A stretch of DNA of 37,435 nt from Actinomycetota bacterium (GTDB taxonomy: Bacteria; Actinomycetota; Geothermincolia; Fen-727; JAQUKT01), in contig JAQUKT010000008.1 of assembly GCA_028718945.1 (NCBI GenBank), forward strand, positions 1-37,435, given 5' to 3'. The notes beneath the pieces were generated by a model. That model did no database searches and was not told the DNA's origin. It was given only the letters and a program-made list of their open reading frames with translations. Positions within the stretch are counted from its first letter, which is position 1. Every line of letters starts with the position of its first letter. Positions 1-6,882 of the stretch are shown here, piece after piece. A program made the position numbers and the translations under genes.

Positions 1-51
1 CAAGCAAAATTATAGATGAACTTCACGACAATTGCAAGGAGGGACCCCCAC

Positions 52-1134
52 TTATAAAGCAAACTTGAAGTGAATCACATCTCCATCCTGGACTGTGTAG
101 TCCCGACCTTCTACAAGCAGAATGCCCTTTTCTTTTGCGGTTGCGAAGCTTCCGCATTCGAGGAAATCGTTGTAGTGGACAACTTCCGCTTTCACGAATC
201 CTCTCTCGAAATCAGTGTGAATCCTCCCTGCGGCTACTCCTGCAGGTGAACCAGCGGGGATCGACCAGGCTTTGCACTCCCCAGAGTCAATGGAGAAAAA
301 AGTGATGAGCCCGAGCGTCTCGTAACTCATCTTCAAAATCTGCCCGAGGCTTCCCTGCCCCATTTCAAGGAGGGAACGATATTCAAGCTCCTCCTCCTCA
401 GGGAGTTCTCCGATTTCCTCCTCGATTTCAGCGTTTACGATGACAAAAGGGATTCCCCTCAGGTGAGCCCACTTTTGAATTTCCTCCTCATGCTTGCTGT
501 TGCGCTCTTCTCCTACGTTGAGAACAAGTATTGCCGGCTTCAAACAGAGAAGCCCGAGGTCTTTTGCAAATTCAGAATGGGATTTCCTTGCTTCCTCTAA
601 ACCAAACCCCTCTTCCTCGGCGAGAATATTTTCGAGTTTTTCGAGCGCCTCGACACGCTCCATCGCTTCCTTGTTTCCGCTTTTTGCTTCTCTTCTTGCC
701 TTGGTGAGTGCTTTATCGAAAACTTCGAGGTCGGAAAGCCTCAGTTCGGTTTCTATGAGCTGGGCATCTCTTACGGGGTCAACCGTTCCCGCCACATGAG
801 CGACGGTCTTTGATTCAAAAGCTCTGACAACATGAAGGATGGCATCAACTTCCCTGATTTTTGCAAGAAACCTGTTTCCAAGCCCCTCCCCCTTGTTTGC
901 TCCCTCAACGAGCCCTGCTATGTCTATGAAACGAACATCCGCCGGCACTTTCCTCTCGCATCCAGCCAGTCCAGCCACTTTTGATAACCTTTCATCGGGA
1001 ATTGAAACGACCCCGACGTTTGGCTCAACAGTTGTAAATGGATAAGGCGCGACAGTCGCGCCGCTTCTAACAAGTGCATTGAAAAGCGTTGACTTGCCCG
1101 AGTTTGGAAGACCAACAATCCCTACGCTGAGCAA
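52..1134 (-). CDS. ychF: Redox-regulated ATPase YchF (Obg-family GTPase)
   Basis: A 360-residue TRAFAC-class P-loop protein that fits the usual YchF length. The Walker A motif GLPNSGKST is at residues 8-16, followed by the switch region PYPFTT (about 31-36) and DIAGLVEGANKGEGLGN (about 71-87), which is typical of YchF. The C-terminal TGS-like domain ends in the expected ARDYTVQDGD-type segment (here EGRDYTVQDGDVIHFKF). YchF binds ATP in preference to GTP, associates with ribosomes and influences translation and stress responses; this is family knowledge. The start is TTG with a G-rich Shine-Dalgarno stretch upstream (AAAGGGGG). It appears to be a single gene, separated from the next minus-strand gene by about 420 bases. 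Nothing is unusual. Confidence 0.96.
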   Translation of the reverse strand: MLSVGIVGLPNSGKSTLFNALVRSGATVAPYPFTTVEPNVGVVSIPDERLSKVAGLAGCERKVPADVRFIDIAGLVEGANKGEGLGNRFLAKIREVDAILHVVRAFESKTVAHVAGTVDPVRDAQLIETELRLSDLEVFDKALTKARREAKSGNKEAMERVEALEKLENILAEEEGFGLEEARKSHSEFAKDLGLLCLKPAILVLNVGEERNSKHEEEIQKWAHLRGIPFVIVNAEIEEEIGELPEEEELEYRSLLEMGQGSLGQILKMSYETLGLITFFSIDSGECKAWSIPAGSPAGVAAGRIHTDFERGFVKAEVVHYNDFLECGSFATAKEKGILLVEGRDYTVQDGDVIHFKFAL

Positions 1135-1552
1135 TACTCAACCCCCTTTTCCCGGGTGTAAAGGATGAGTGTTAGTAAAATACTCAATGCATCCTACATT
1201 CTATATCTGCCTCGGGAGAAAGGGTAGCCGAAGTAAGGAAAGGGAATCCTCCCGGATGCATATCTATTGGCAGCAGGAGATGGCACTGGGGGCTGCTCGT
1301 GGCTAGGGGACACCGGGGAAGGAGAGACCCCGGTACAGCAGCACCCGGGAGGAGAGGATTTCAACTTTCTCCTGTCCATAGTATTTTTTCTCTATTTTTG
1401 CTCCTTCACCTTCCTTGAGGTAAAACCATTTCCATGGTATTTTGTTTACTTTTCAATACAAAATACGAAATTACCCGATTTTCCAGGACCTTCCCTCAAA
1501 TAATAAATCGAGAAGAATTCTTTCGCATTGAGATTTATCAAGGAAATTTTGA
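1135..1552. other. Intergenic region with a GC-rich hairpin
   Basis: There is no convincing gene in these 418 bases. A GC-rich patch (about 1255-1365) stands out from AT-rich flanks. It contains a perfect 7-bp hairpin, ACCGGGG at 1312-1318 with CCCCGGT at 1328-1334. A 61-codon minus-strand frame (1194-1379) covers the patch but is Pro/Ser-rich, lacks a Shine-Dalgarno sequence and resembles nothing I know. The patch could be a structured RNA or a degenerate element. I could not match it to SRP RNA, 6S RNA or a known riboswitch. Confidence 0.35.
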
Positions 1553-2299
1553 CTATTGATAAGAAGTTTTTGTTCCCAGTGCCCAGAATATCGGAACTAT
1601 AAGCATCTTCCCCGATGAAACCTGCGCTTTTTCTTTATCGAGAAGGTTTTTTGCGCCAATTTCAGGGAAAACGCTCAAATCATCAAGGTAAACTTCAAGG
1701 TTAGATTCGAGCTCTTCCTCAAGGTTTTTTTCTTCGAGAATCGTAGATGAAACCCCCCACTCGACACTGAAACCGGATTTCCTCAAAAGGAAGCCCAATT
1801 TTCTCCCGATGCGAGAATCCGCTCCCTGCCTCTTCAATGATTCCTCTAAGGCAAACGAGAAATCGGGGTTTTCGGGAAACTCAACTCTTCCACCGTAGTC
1901 TGGTTCCGCGGAGATAAGGAGCAGGCCCCCCGGTTCGAGTACCCTTCTAATCTCGGACAGCACCTGAAGTGGTTCTTTGAGCCACATAAAGACGAAATGA
2001 GAGGTAAGAAGGTCGAATTCATTATCATTGAAAGGAAGGCTTGAAATGTCGGAGACAAAGAACTCTATTTCGGGGAAGCTTTTTCTCGCAAGCTCGATAA
2101 ATTCATTGTTGCCATCGACGCCGGTAACCCTTCCCTGCGAAAGCGATGCGATCTCAGCAGTGATTTCTCCCGTTCCGCAGCCGATGTCGAGAATAGCCCT
2201 TCTCCTCCCTATTCCAGCCTTTCGATAAAGATGGCGCCTCAGTTGGGCGGTTGAATGCGACTGATGCTTCAAGAAACCAGGGATTCCAGCATGATTCAT
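1553..2299 (-). CDS. Class I SAM-dependent methyltransferase
   Basis: A 248-residue Rossmann-fold methyltransferase of the Methyltransf_11/25 type. Motif I is LDIGCGTGEI (about 38-47), the acidic ribose-binding residue is in VTGVDGNNEFIELA, and motif IV-like residues lie in DLLTSHFVFMWLKEP, followed by RRVLEPGGLLLISAEPDYGG. The substrate is not predictable from the sequence. It begins 18 bases after the stop of the radical SAM/SPASM gene on the same strand, which itself overlaps the Cys-tail protein gene. It is therefore probably the third gene of one transcript. That position suggests, by inference only, a role in modifying the same target or a peptide product. The Shine-Dalgarno sequence is weak (GAAAG). 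An unrelated small-molecule methyltransferase that merely shares the operon is equally possible. Confidence 0.85.
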   Translation of the reverse strand: MNHAGIPGFLKHQSHSTAQLRRHLYRKAGIGRRRAILDIGCGTGEITAEIASLSQGRVTGVDGNNEFIELARKSFPEIEFFVSDISSLPFNDNEFDLLTSHFVFMWLKEPLQVLSEIRRVLEPGGLLLISAEPDYGGRVEFPENPDFSFALEESLKRQGADSRIGRKLGFLLRKSGFSVEWGVSSTILEEKNLEEELESNLEVYLDDLSVFPEIGAKNLLDKEKAQVSSGKMLIVPIFWALGTKTSYQ

Positions 2300-2317
2300 C
2301 TTTCAAATTAGCCTTTT

Positions 2318-3688
2318 CTAAATCGAGGACTTGCTCTCAACGCAGATGAACTCCGCACTTTCCCAGGAGAGCGGGCAGCCACCCCCGCACAGAGGGAATA
2401 GTTCACATTCCTGACATGTTTTGTCCGCAAACCCCTTTTCCCTCAAGAGGCGACAGGTAGGGCTTTCCCAGATATCCTTCCATTCGTCGGTCAGGATGTT
2501 TCCACACGGCTCGTAGTATGATTGACAGGGAATCACGTCTCCGTTCGGCTCGACGCACATGTTGAACTTTGCCGCAGTGCACTGCTTTGGTCCAAGACCG
2601 AGCGTTATGGGATTGAATCTGCAATACTTGGTTGGGGTGTACCAGATGAACCTCATGCCAAGTTTCCATGCGCGCTCCTTTGCGCCTTCCACTATTTCCT
2701 CCATTTCATTTTCAGGGACACCAAGCTTGCTCGTTTTTGCCTCTCCTGTATAGATTATTCCGTTCATTGCGACTGTCTCTATGCCGAGACCTTCAAGAAA
2801 ATCAATCGTAAGAAGGATCGTGTCGCGATTCTCTTTTGTTATGGTCGTATTGGTTATTGTATAAACCTTAGAGTTGACGGATGCTCTTATTCCCTCAACG
2901 GTCTCTTCCCATGCCTCGGGGGAGCCCACCATCCGGTCATGCACCGCGTAATCATTGGACTCAATCGTAATTTGAATGTGGTCGAGACCGGCATTCTCGA
3001 GCCTTCCAATGAGGTTTCCCTTCGCGAGGTTGCGCCCATTTGTCAGAAGCCCGCTTATAAGCCCGATATCCTCGGCGCACTCCACGAGCCCTACGAGGTC
3101 TTCTCTCAAAGTCGCCTCGCCGCCGGTGAAGACCACATGCGGAATACCTATTTCCCATGCTTTGAGAAGCGCCTTCTTCCAGTCCCCTTCTGTCATTTCG
3201 GGAAAATTCTTGGGGCGAGCCACATAGCAGTGAGAGCAGTTGTTGTTGCACCTGTATGTAAGAGCAAAATCAAGGCGATAGGGCGCCCGAATGGGCGTCT
3301 GGAACGGCTCGATTCTTTCCATCCCGAGATGGACAATCGGGCAGACATCTCTTTCCCTTTCGATGCGCTCGAGTTTTTCCCTCAGTTCATGAAAGTCCGA
3401 AAGAGCCTGCTCGTTGCTGATTTTGTATCTCGAGGTGATTCTCCTCACCGCCTCGTCATCACTTGCTCCCTTGAGAGCGAGTTTCGCGTACTCAACCGCG
3501 GTTTCATTCAAGTGAATGATTTTCTGGGCGTTGACGGAAAGGATTCCGGTCCCGTCTTCTTCCACCCTCAGGTGGAATCTATCCGCGCCGAAATCATCAC
3601 CCCTCTGGTAATGGTAAAGACCGGGCTTTATTGGTTCCGCTCTGGAAAGGCGCTCCTCAACCCGTTTCCATGGACCTTTGAAACTCAT
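2318..3688 (-). CDS. Radical SAM/SPASM peptide maturase with PqqD-like N-terminal domain
   Basis: A 456-residue protein from the ATG at 3686-3688. Residues about 46-112 resemble a PqqD/RiPP-recognition fold (LNETAVEYAKLALKG, a DDEAVRRI-type helix, then a long helix). The radical SAM core follows, with Cys147, Cys151 and Cys154 in CNNNCSHC binding the SAM-reducing cluster and GGEATLRED at 189-197. The C-terminal SPASM region is Cys-rich (Cys370, 378, 388, 395, 412, 425, 428, 434, 438), enough for auxiliary 4Fe-4S clusters. This architecture is that of PqqE/AlbA/QhpD-type enzymes that modify ribosomally made peptides or proteins. The start is chosen because ATGA overlaps the stop of the upstream Cys-tail gene and GGGAGGCGG precedes it. 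A longer frame to 3745 exists but reads back through the tail-encoding repeat and is probably not used. The obvious candidate substrate is the upstream protein's tail; this is inference. Confidence 0.92.
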   Translation of the reverse strand: MSFKGPWKRVEERLSRAEPIKPGLYHYQRGDDFGADRFHLRVEEDGTGILSVNAQKIIHLNETAVEYAKLALKGASDDEAVRRITSRYKISNEQALSDFHELREKLERIERERDVCPIVHLGMERIEPFQTPIRAPYRLDFALTYRCNNNCSHCYVARPKNFPEMTEGDWKKALLKAWEIGIPHVVFTGGEATLREDLVGLVECAEDIGLISGLLTNGRNLAKGNLIGRLENAGLDHIQITIESNDYAVHDRMVGSPEAWEETVEGIRASVNSKVYTITNTTITKENRDTILLTIDFLEGLGIETVAMNGIIYTGEAKTSKLGVPENEMEEIVEGAKERAWKLGMRFIWYTPTKYCRFNPITLGLGPKQCTAAKFNMCVEPNGDVIPCQSYYEPCGNILTDEWKDIWESPTCRLLREKGFADKTCQECELFPLCGGGCPLSWESAEFICVESKSSI

Positions 3689-5433
3689 CTCCCGCCTCCC
3701 GCACAGGCACACGCGCATCCTGCGCATGCACAGGCACACGCGCATCCTGCGCCTCCCCCGTGATAGCCGTAATAACGTGATCTAAGAATCGGGCGATAGA
3801 CTCTTCTATACTCCTCTAAGTTGACCTCCTTCACGAGTTTCCTCTCGAATTCGGAGGTGTGCTTTTGCGCCTCGTCTTGGATTGACCTGAATGCATTAGC
3901 TATTGCGGTTGCGAATTTCCCTCCCTCAACATGAGCCCCCCCCGCTGATGCCTGAAGGCTGCCTTCTTTTTCAAGAATTGAGGAGCCCCATGAAGGAACG
4001 GGATATATTCCACGGGAGAAAAAGTCTTTCAACTTTGCGCCGAAACCCGGGTCGAGAAGTAAAAGGGGTGTATATTGTTGAAACTTCTCGATTCTCTCTT
4101 GTGGCTTCTGAGCCTGTCCAACACGAAGCCAGGCTTCACTGCTTTCATTCTTGTAGTGAGAAATAGTCTCCGCTTCTGAGAAACCTCTAACCTTTTTTTC
4201 CACTTCGCTTACAAGACCTTTGAGCGCAAGCCTCAAAGATTCAGGCTCGATCAAGCCTTCCGGCGTGATTGCGCCGAGAAAAAGAGGATAATACTCCTTG
4301 TCAATGAGAGGTTTTCCAGCCCTCTTTAGCCTCAAGGGCTTGAGGCTTGTTAACGTTATCAGCCCTTTTGAAATCATGTCAAAGATAGCGACAGCAGTGA
4401 CTCTGTCGAGGTCCTGGGACAGGAGAATTGCCACTTCCGCTGGAAGCAAACTCTTACAAGCTCCCGTTCCTTCTACCCCTAACTTTGGCTTTATGTAGTC
4501 AATCTTCGCTCCCCGTTTCTTAACCCTTACAAATGAGAGAATGGTTCGTATAAGAGCGAGAAGCGCGGCAGCCAGCATGGGGAAAATACGCAGCCAGTCG
4601 GCTCCAGTATATGAATCGTAGGACGATCCCGAAACCGGCTTGTAGTCGGGCAAGGGCTGTCTTGGATAAACGCCCGATACATAAATGGCGGGGAAAGATA
4701 CTCCAAAAAGGTAACCCTCGGTTGGCTTCGCTTTCGATTTGACCCATGTGAAGGATATTATCCCCTCGGATGTGTTGCTTGTCGTAAATTTTTCCCTGTG
4801 ATAAACGGTTTCATTTGGTTTGACGCCCGGAGGGAATTGTATGGTAACGCTCAGGAATGTTTCTCCATGCGCGAAGCTTTTGCTCCACCAGGTGTTTTTG
4901 AACTCGAAAGAGGCATATCCCTTGTGCTCGGTGTCCGCATATACCATTTGATAGTTCTTACCGTGGAACTCGAAAACCCCCTTTGTGCCTGGCATGATCG
5001 CTCTCTCATTGAGGTGCACCTCGACCCCCGGTGAAACAACGCTCGATGGTTTTATGTCGTAGAGGGCGTTTCCATCAATCGCGGCGGAACACTCGGAAAC
5101 CTGATAATCGCTGGTTGGCATGCCAATGTCAACAACATCTATGGGGGCTCCCTCTGAGTCGTTTTCAAACTCAATTCTGTACCAGAAATCTATGGAGGAG
5201 TCCGTGTTTATGTTCAGTATTACGCTTTCGTAAGGGACCTCGAAGCTTAAGTCCTGGGCGGTTGCTTGAGGTATAAGAAGCGTGATTGAAAGAAGTAAGG
5301 CGGCAAAAACAGCTACACACAGAGCACTCGTTGCAGGCTTCCGCGCTTTACATAGCGTACCATTCCATAGATACTTTGGCGCTCGAGCGCCCCCCTTTCC
5401 ACTCCGGCTTTGCTGTGCCACCTCGACGTACAT
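3685..5433 (-). CDS. Membrane-anchored DUF2207-like protein with C-terminal Cys-Ala repeat tail (putative radical SAM substrate)
   Basis: 582 residues from the ATG at 5431-5433; the frame stays open to a TTG at 5565. A charged N-terminus is followed by a hydrophobic export segment (VAVFAALLLSITLLI, ending ATAQ). Then comes a beta-rich ectodomain of about 200 residues, a second membrane segment (FPMLAAALLALIRTILSFV) with a basic stop (RVKKR), and a cytosolic alpha/beta part (LLPAEVAILLSQ, ISKGLITLTSLKPL). This resembles DUF2207 proteins, many of which end in Gly/Ser-rich tails. Here the tail is GGGAG followed by CACACACAG, CACACAG and GGR, giving seven cysteines in 14 residues and none nearby. 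The stop overlaps the radical SAM start (ATGA). No start has a good Shine-Dalgarno sequence, and the first 30 residues of the chosen frame cross a palindrome-rich segment, so the true start is uncertain. It is a likely modification substrate; an alternative role for the tail is metal binding. Confidence 0.8.
   Translation of the reverse strand: MYVEVAQQSRSGKGGARAPKYLWNGTLCKARKPATSALCVAVFAALLLSITLLIPQATAQDLSFEVPYESVILNINTDSSIDFWYRIEFENDSEGAPIDVVDIGMPTSDYQVSECSAAIDGNALYDIKPSSVVSPGVEVHLNERAIMPGTKGVFEFHGKNYQMVYADTEHKGYASFEFKNTWWSKSFAHGETFLSVTIQFPPGVKPNETVYHREKFTTSNTSEGIISFTWVKSKAKPTEGYLFGVSFPAIYVSGVYPRQPLPDYKPVSGSSYDSYTGADWLRIFPMLAAALLALIRTILSFVRVKKRGAKIDYIKPKLGVEGTGACKSLLPAEVAILLSQDLDRVTAVAIFDMISKGLITLTSLKPLRLKRAGKPLIDKEYYPLFLGAITPEGLIEPESLRLALKGLVSEVEKKVRGFSEAETISHYKNESSEAWLRVGQAQKPQERIEKFQQYTPLLLLDPGFGAKLKDFFSRGIYPVPSWGSSILEKEGSLQASAGGAHVEGGKFATAIANAFRSIQDEAQKHTSEFERKLVKEVNLEEYRRVYRPILRSRYYGYHGGGAGCACACACAGCACACAGGGR
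3701..3754 (-). repeat. 27-bp tandem repeat encoding the Cys-Ala tail
   Basis: Two tandem 27-base units (3701-3727 and 3728-3754) share their first 25 bases (plus-strand start GCACAGGCACACGCGC). Read on the minus strand each unit gives nine codons, Ala-Gly-Cys-Ala-Cys-Ala-Cys-Ala followed by Cys or Gly. The unit length is a multiple of three, so copy number can change without breaking the frame. Another frame of the same DNA reads MRVCLC-like peptides, also Cys-rich. Confidence 0.9.
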
Positions 5434-5459
5434 ACAGTACGCGTTCGGTCGCGAGCCTT

Positions 5460-5494
5460 GTTGGCGCACAGAGTGACACTCTCGGTGCGTCAAC
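5460..5494. repeat. Long imperfect hairpin upstream of the Cys-tail protein gene
   Basis: GTTGGCGCAC-AGAGTG at 5460-5475 pairs with CACTCT-CG-GTGCGTCAAC at 5477-5494: 16 possible pairs, one mismatch and a two-base bulge, with a one-base centre. A perfect 14-base palindrome, GGCGCTCGAGCGCC, lies 70 bases away at 5378-5391. The segment 5378-5514 therefore looks like an inserted element or a structured 5' leader. It has no terminator-like T run. Confidence 0.65.
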
Positions 5495-5600
5495 CTACCT
5501 ATGGGGAGGTGCATTATGTTTTGAAATCTCTTAAACAATCTCAAGCTGCCTCCACGCTTTCGCAAATCGGATAAAATAAATCGTTGGCAATTAGGTTAGA

Positions 5601-6695
5601 ATGAAAGGCGTGGAAATGCAAAGAGGAGAAAAGATACTCGCTATTTCGGACACTCATTTCGGGGATGCCTCGCAGCTTTTGAATGACGAGGAAACGGTCG
5701 AGAAATTCATATCAATGCTTTCATCGCGAAGGGAACTGAGCGAAATAATCCTGTTGGGCGACATACTCGACCTCTGGGTAAAAACAACGGTTCCGGCTTT
5801 GCGTTGCGCGCGCGCCTTCATCAGGCGGGTTTCGGAGCTCGAGAGCATCAAGCGGATAACCTACGTTCCCGGGAATCACGACCATCAGATGTTCATGGAC
5901 GCTTTCAGGCTCGAGCAGGATGTAAGAATCATGCAGGGAAATCTTACTACTCCACGCTTCCAGCCGGCGCGCTCCTATGGAGAGACTCTGCTTTCCGCGC
6001 TTTCAAGCCACGGTTCGAAAGCCCAGTTCTCGATGGTTTATCCGTTCGTGGTTCGAGAAGTAACCGGGAGGAAGGTTGTTTTCACACATGGGCATCACCT
6101 CGATTTCTATGCTTCGGAATTTGGATGGGTGAAGACATTCTGGTTCGGGCGCCGTGTAATCAAGAAGAGAAGGAAGAAAGCCACCCTTCACGATATAGAA
6201 ATGGCAAACGTCCCCTTTTGCGGAGCGATGTCGAGTGCTCCATGGGTTCCAGAACTTGTGAGCGAGGCTTTGAAGTACTATCACGTAATCACTTTTTTCT
6301 CGAAGCTTTTTCGCTCGAGGAGAAGTCAGGTTTCGCCCCTGAGAGATACCCTCATACGCGAGAACTATGACGAGATACAGGGTCTTTTGCCTCTGTTAGA
6401 AATCACGGGCGCTTCCTGTTTTGTTTTCGGGCACACGCACCGGCCTGGAATGGGTCGAATCCAGGGGAGCGGTCTGCTCGTGGCGAATACCGGCGCATGG
6501 ACGAGGGGCGAGGACGAGTCGATTCCCGCTAAGACATGGGTTGAAATTGGAGCTTCAGGAGATGTAGAACTCTATGAGATGAAAGACGGGGCATCAAGCA
6601 TCGTTGCAAAAGAGAATTTGATTGAAAAACACCAAAATCGAAGGTCTGACCCTCCGACCGAAAGGAGACGGAATGGAGTGCCCGAGCAGGGATGA
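5601..6695 (+). CDS. LpxH-like calcineurin-type metallophosphoesterase
   Basis: A 364-residue binuclear-metal phosphoesterase. The motifs appear in order: SDTHFGD (about 16-22), GDILDLW (54-60), GNHDHQ (about 91-96), FTHGHHLDF (about 160-168) and FGHTHRPG (about 277-284). The order and the DILDLW segment resemble UDP-2,3-diacylglucosamine pyrophosphatases (LpxH/YbbF type). In an organism that may lack lipid A the substrate is unclear, possibly another nucleotide-linked or phospholipid diphosphate. It is transcribed divergently from the Cys-tail protein gene. The last 23 or so residues (after LIEKH) are encoded within and after a short dispersed repeat at 6632-6659 and are Arg/Pro-rich, unlike family C-termini, so the original stop was probably displaced. 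The 3' end overlaps the start of the next gene by 23 bases. Confidence 0.88.
   Translation: MKGVEMQRGEKILAISDTHFGDASQLLNDEETVEKFISMLSSRRELSEIILLGDILDLWVKTTVPALRCARAFIRRVSELESIKRITYVPGNHDHQMFMDAFRLEQDVRIMQGNLTTPRFQPARSYGETLLSALSSHGSKAQFSMVYPFVVREVTGRKVVFTHGHHLDFYASEFGWVKTFWFGRRVIKKRRKKATLHDIEMANVPFCGAMSSAPWVPELVSEALKYYHVITFFSKLFRSRRSQVSPLRDTLIRENYDEIQGLLPLLEITGASCFVFGHTHRPGMGRIQGSGLLVANTGAWTRGEDESIPAKTWVEIGASGDVELYEMKDGASSIVAKENLIEKHQNRRSDPPTERRRNGVPEQG
6632..6659 (+). repeat. Dispersed repeat family B, copy 1
   Basis: This stretch shares CCAAAATCGAAGGTCTG, then ACCC or GCCC, then CCGACC with 21402-21428. It lies inside the 3' end of the phosphoesterase gene and just upstream of the DUF6485 gene. 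The size and placement suggest a REP-like or miniature-element end. Confidence 0.7.
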
Positions 6696-6867
6696 GAACC
6701 TCGAATTCTGCAAATGCACCTATGAGCCTTGTAGTCGAAAGGGAAGGTGCTGCGAGTGCATCAAGTATCACGTCTCGAAAAGAGAGCTTCCTGCCTGCGC
6801 TTTTCCGCTACAGGCTGAACGCACCTACGACCGCTCGTTTGAAAAGTTCATCGAGGTTTACCGTTAG
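6673..6867 (+). CDS. Small Cys-rich DUF6485 family protein
   Basis: A 64-residue protein starting MECPSRDENLEFCKCTYEPC. Eight cysteines occur within the first 50 residues, including CKC, CxxxGRCCEC and a later PAC, followed by the characteristic ERTYDRSFEKFIEVY end. I recognise this as the DUF6485 pattern, found as a stand-alone small protein in anaerobes. The cysteines suggest a zinc or Fe-S knuckle, but no function is known. The ATG is preceded by AAAGGAGACGGA, a good Shine-Dalgarno sequence, and overlaps the end of the phosphoesterase gene, so the two are probably co-transcribed. Confidence 0.85.
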   Translation: MECPSRDENLEFCKCTYEPCSRKGRCCECIKYHVSKRELPACAFPLQAERTYDRSFEKFIEVYR

Positions 6868-6882
6868 TTCGAGAAGAACCGC

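Noticed and set aside
1194-1379. 61-codon minus-strand frame with three consecutive cysteines (GCCCTG), considered as a small peptide precursor
   Set aside because: No Shine-Dalgarno sequence, Pro/Ser low complexity, and it coincides with a hairpin-forming GC-rich patch, so non-coding structure explains it better.
3689-3745. N-terminal extension of the radical SAM protein (MRVCLC repeats)
   Set aside because: It is another frame of the Cys-tail repeat; the ATGA overlap with a G-rich ribosome-binding site supports the start at 3688.
2522-3763. 413-codon plus-strand open frame opposite the radical SAM gene
   Set aside because: It is the antisense of a gene with clear radical SAM and SPASM motifs; its translation has no recognisable domain.
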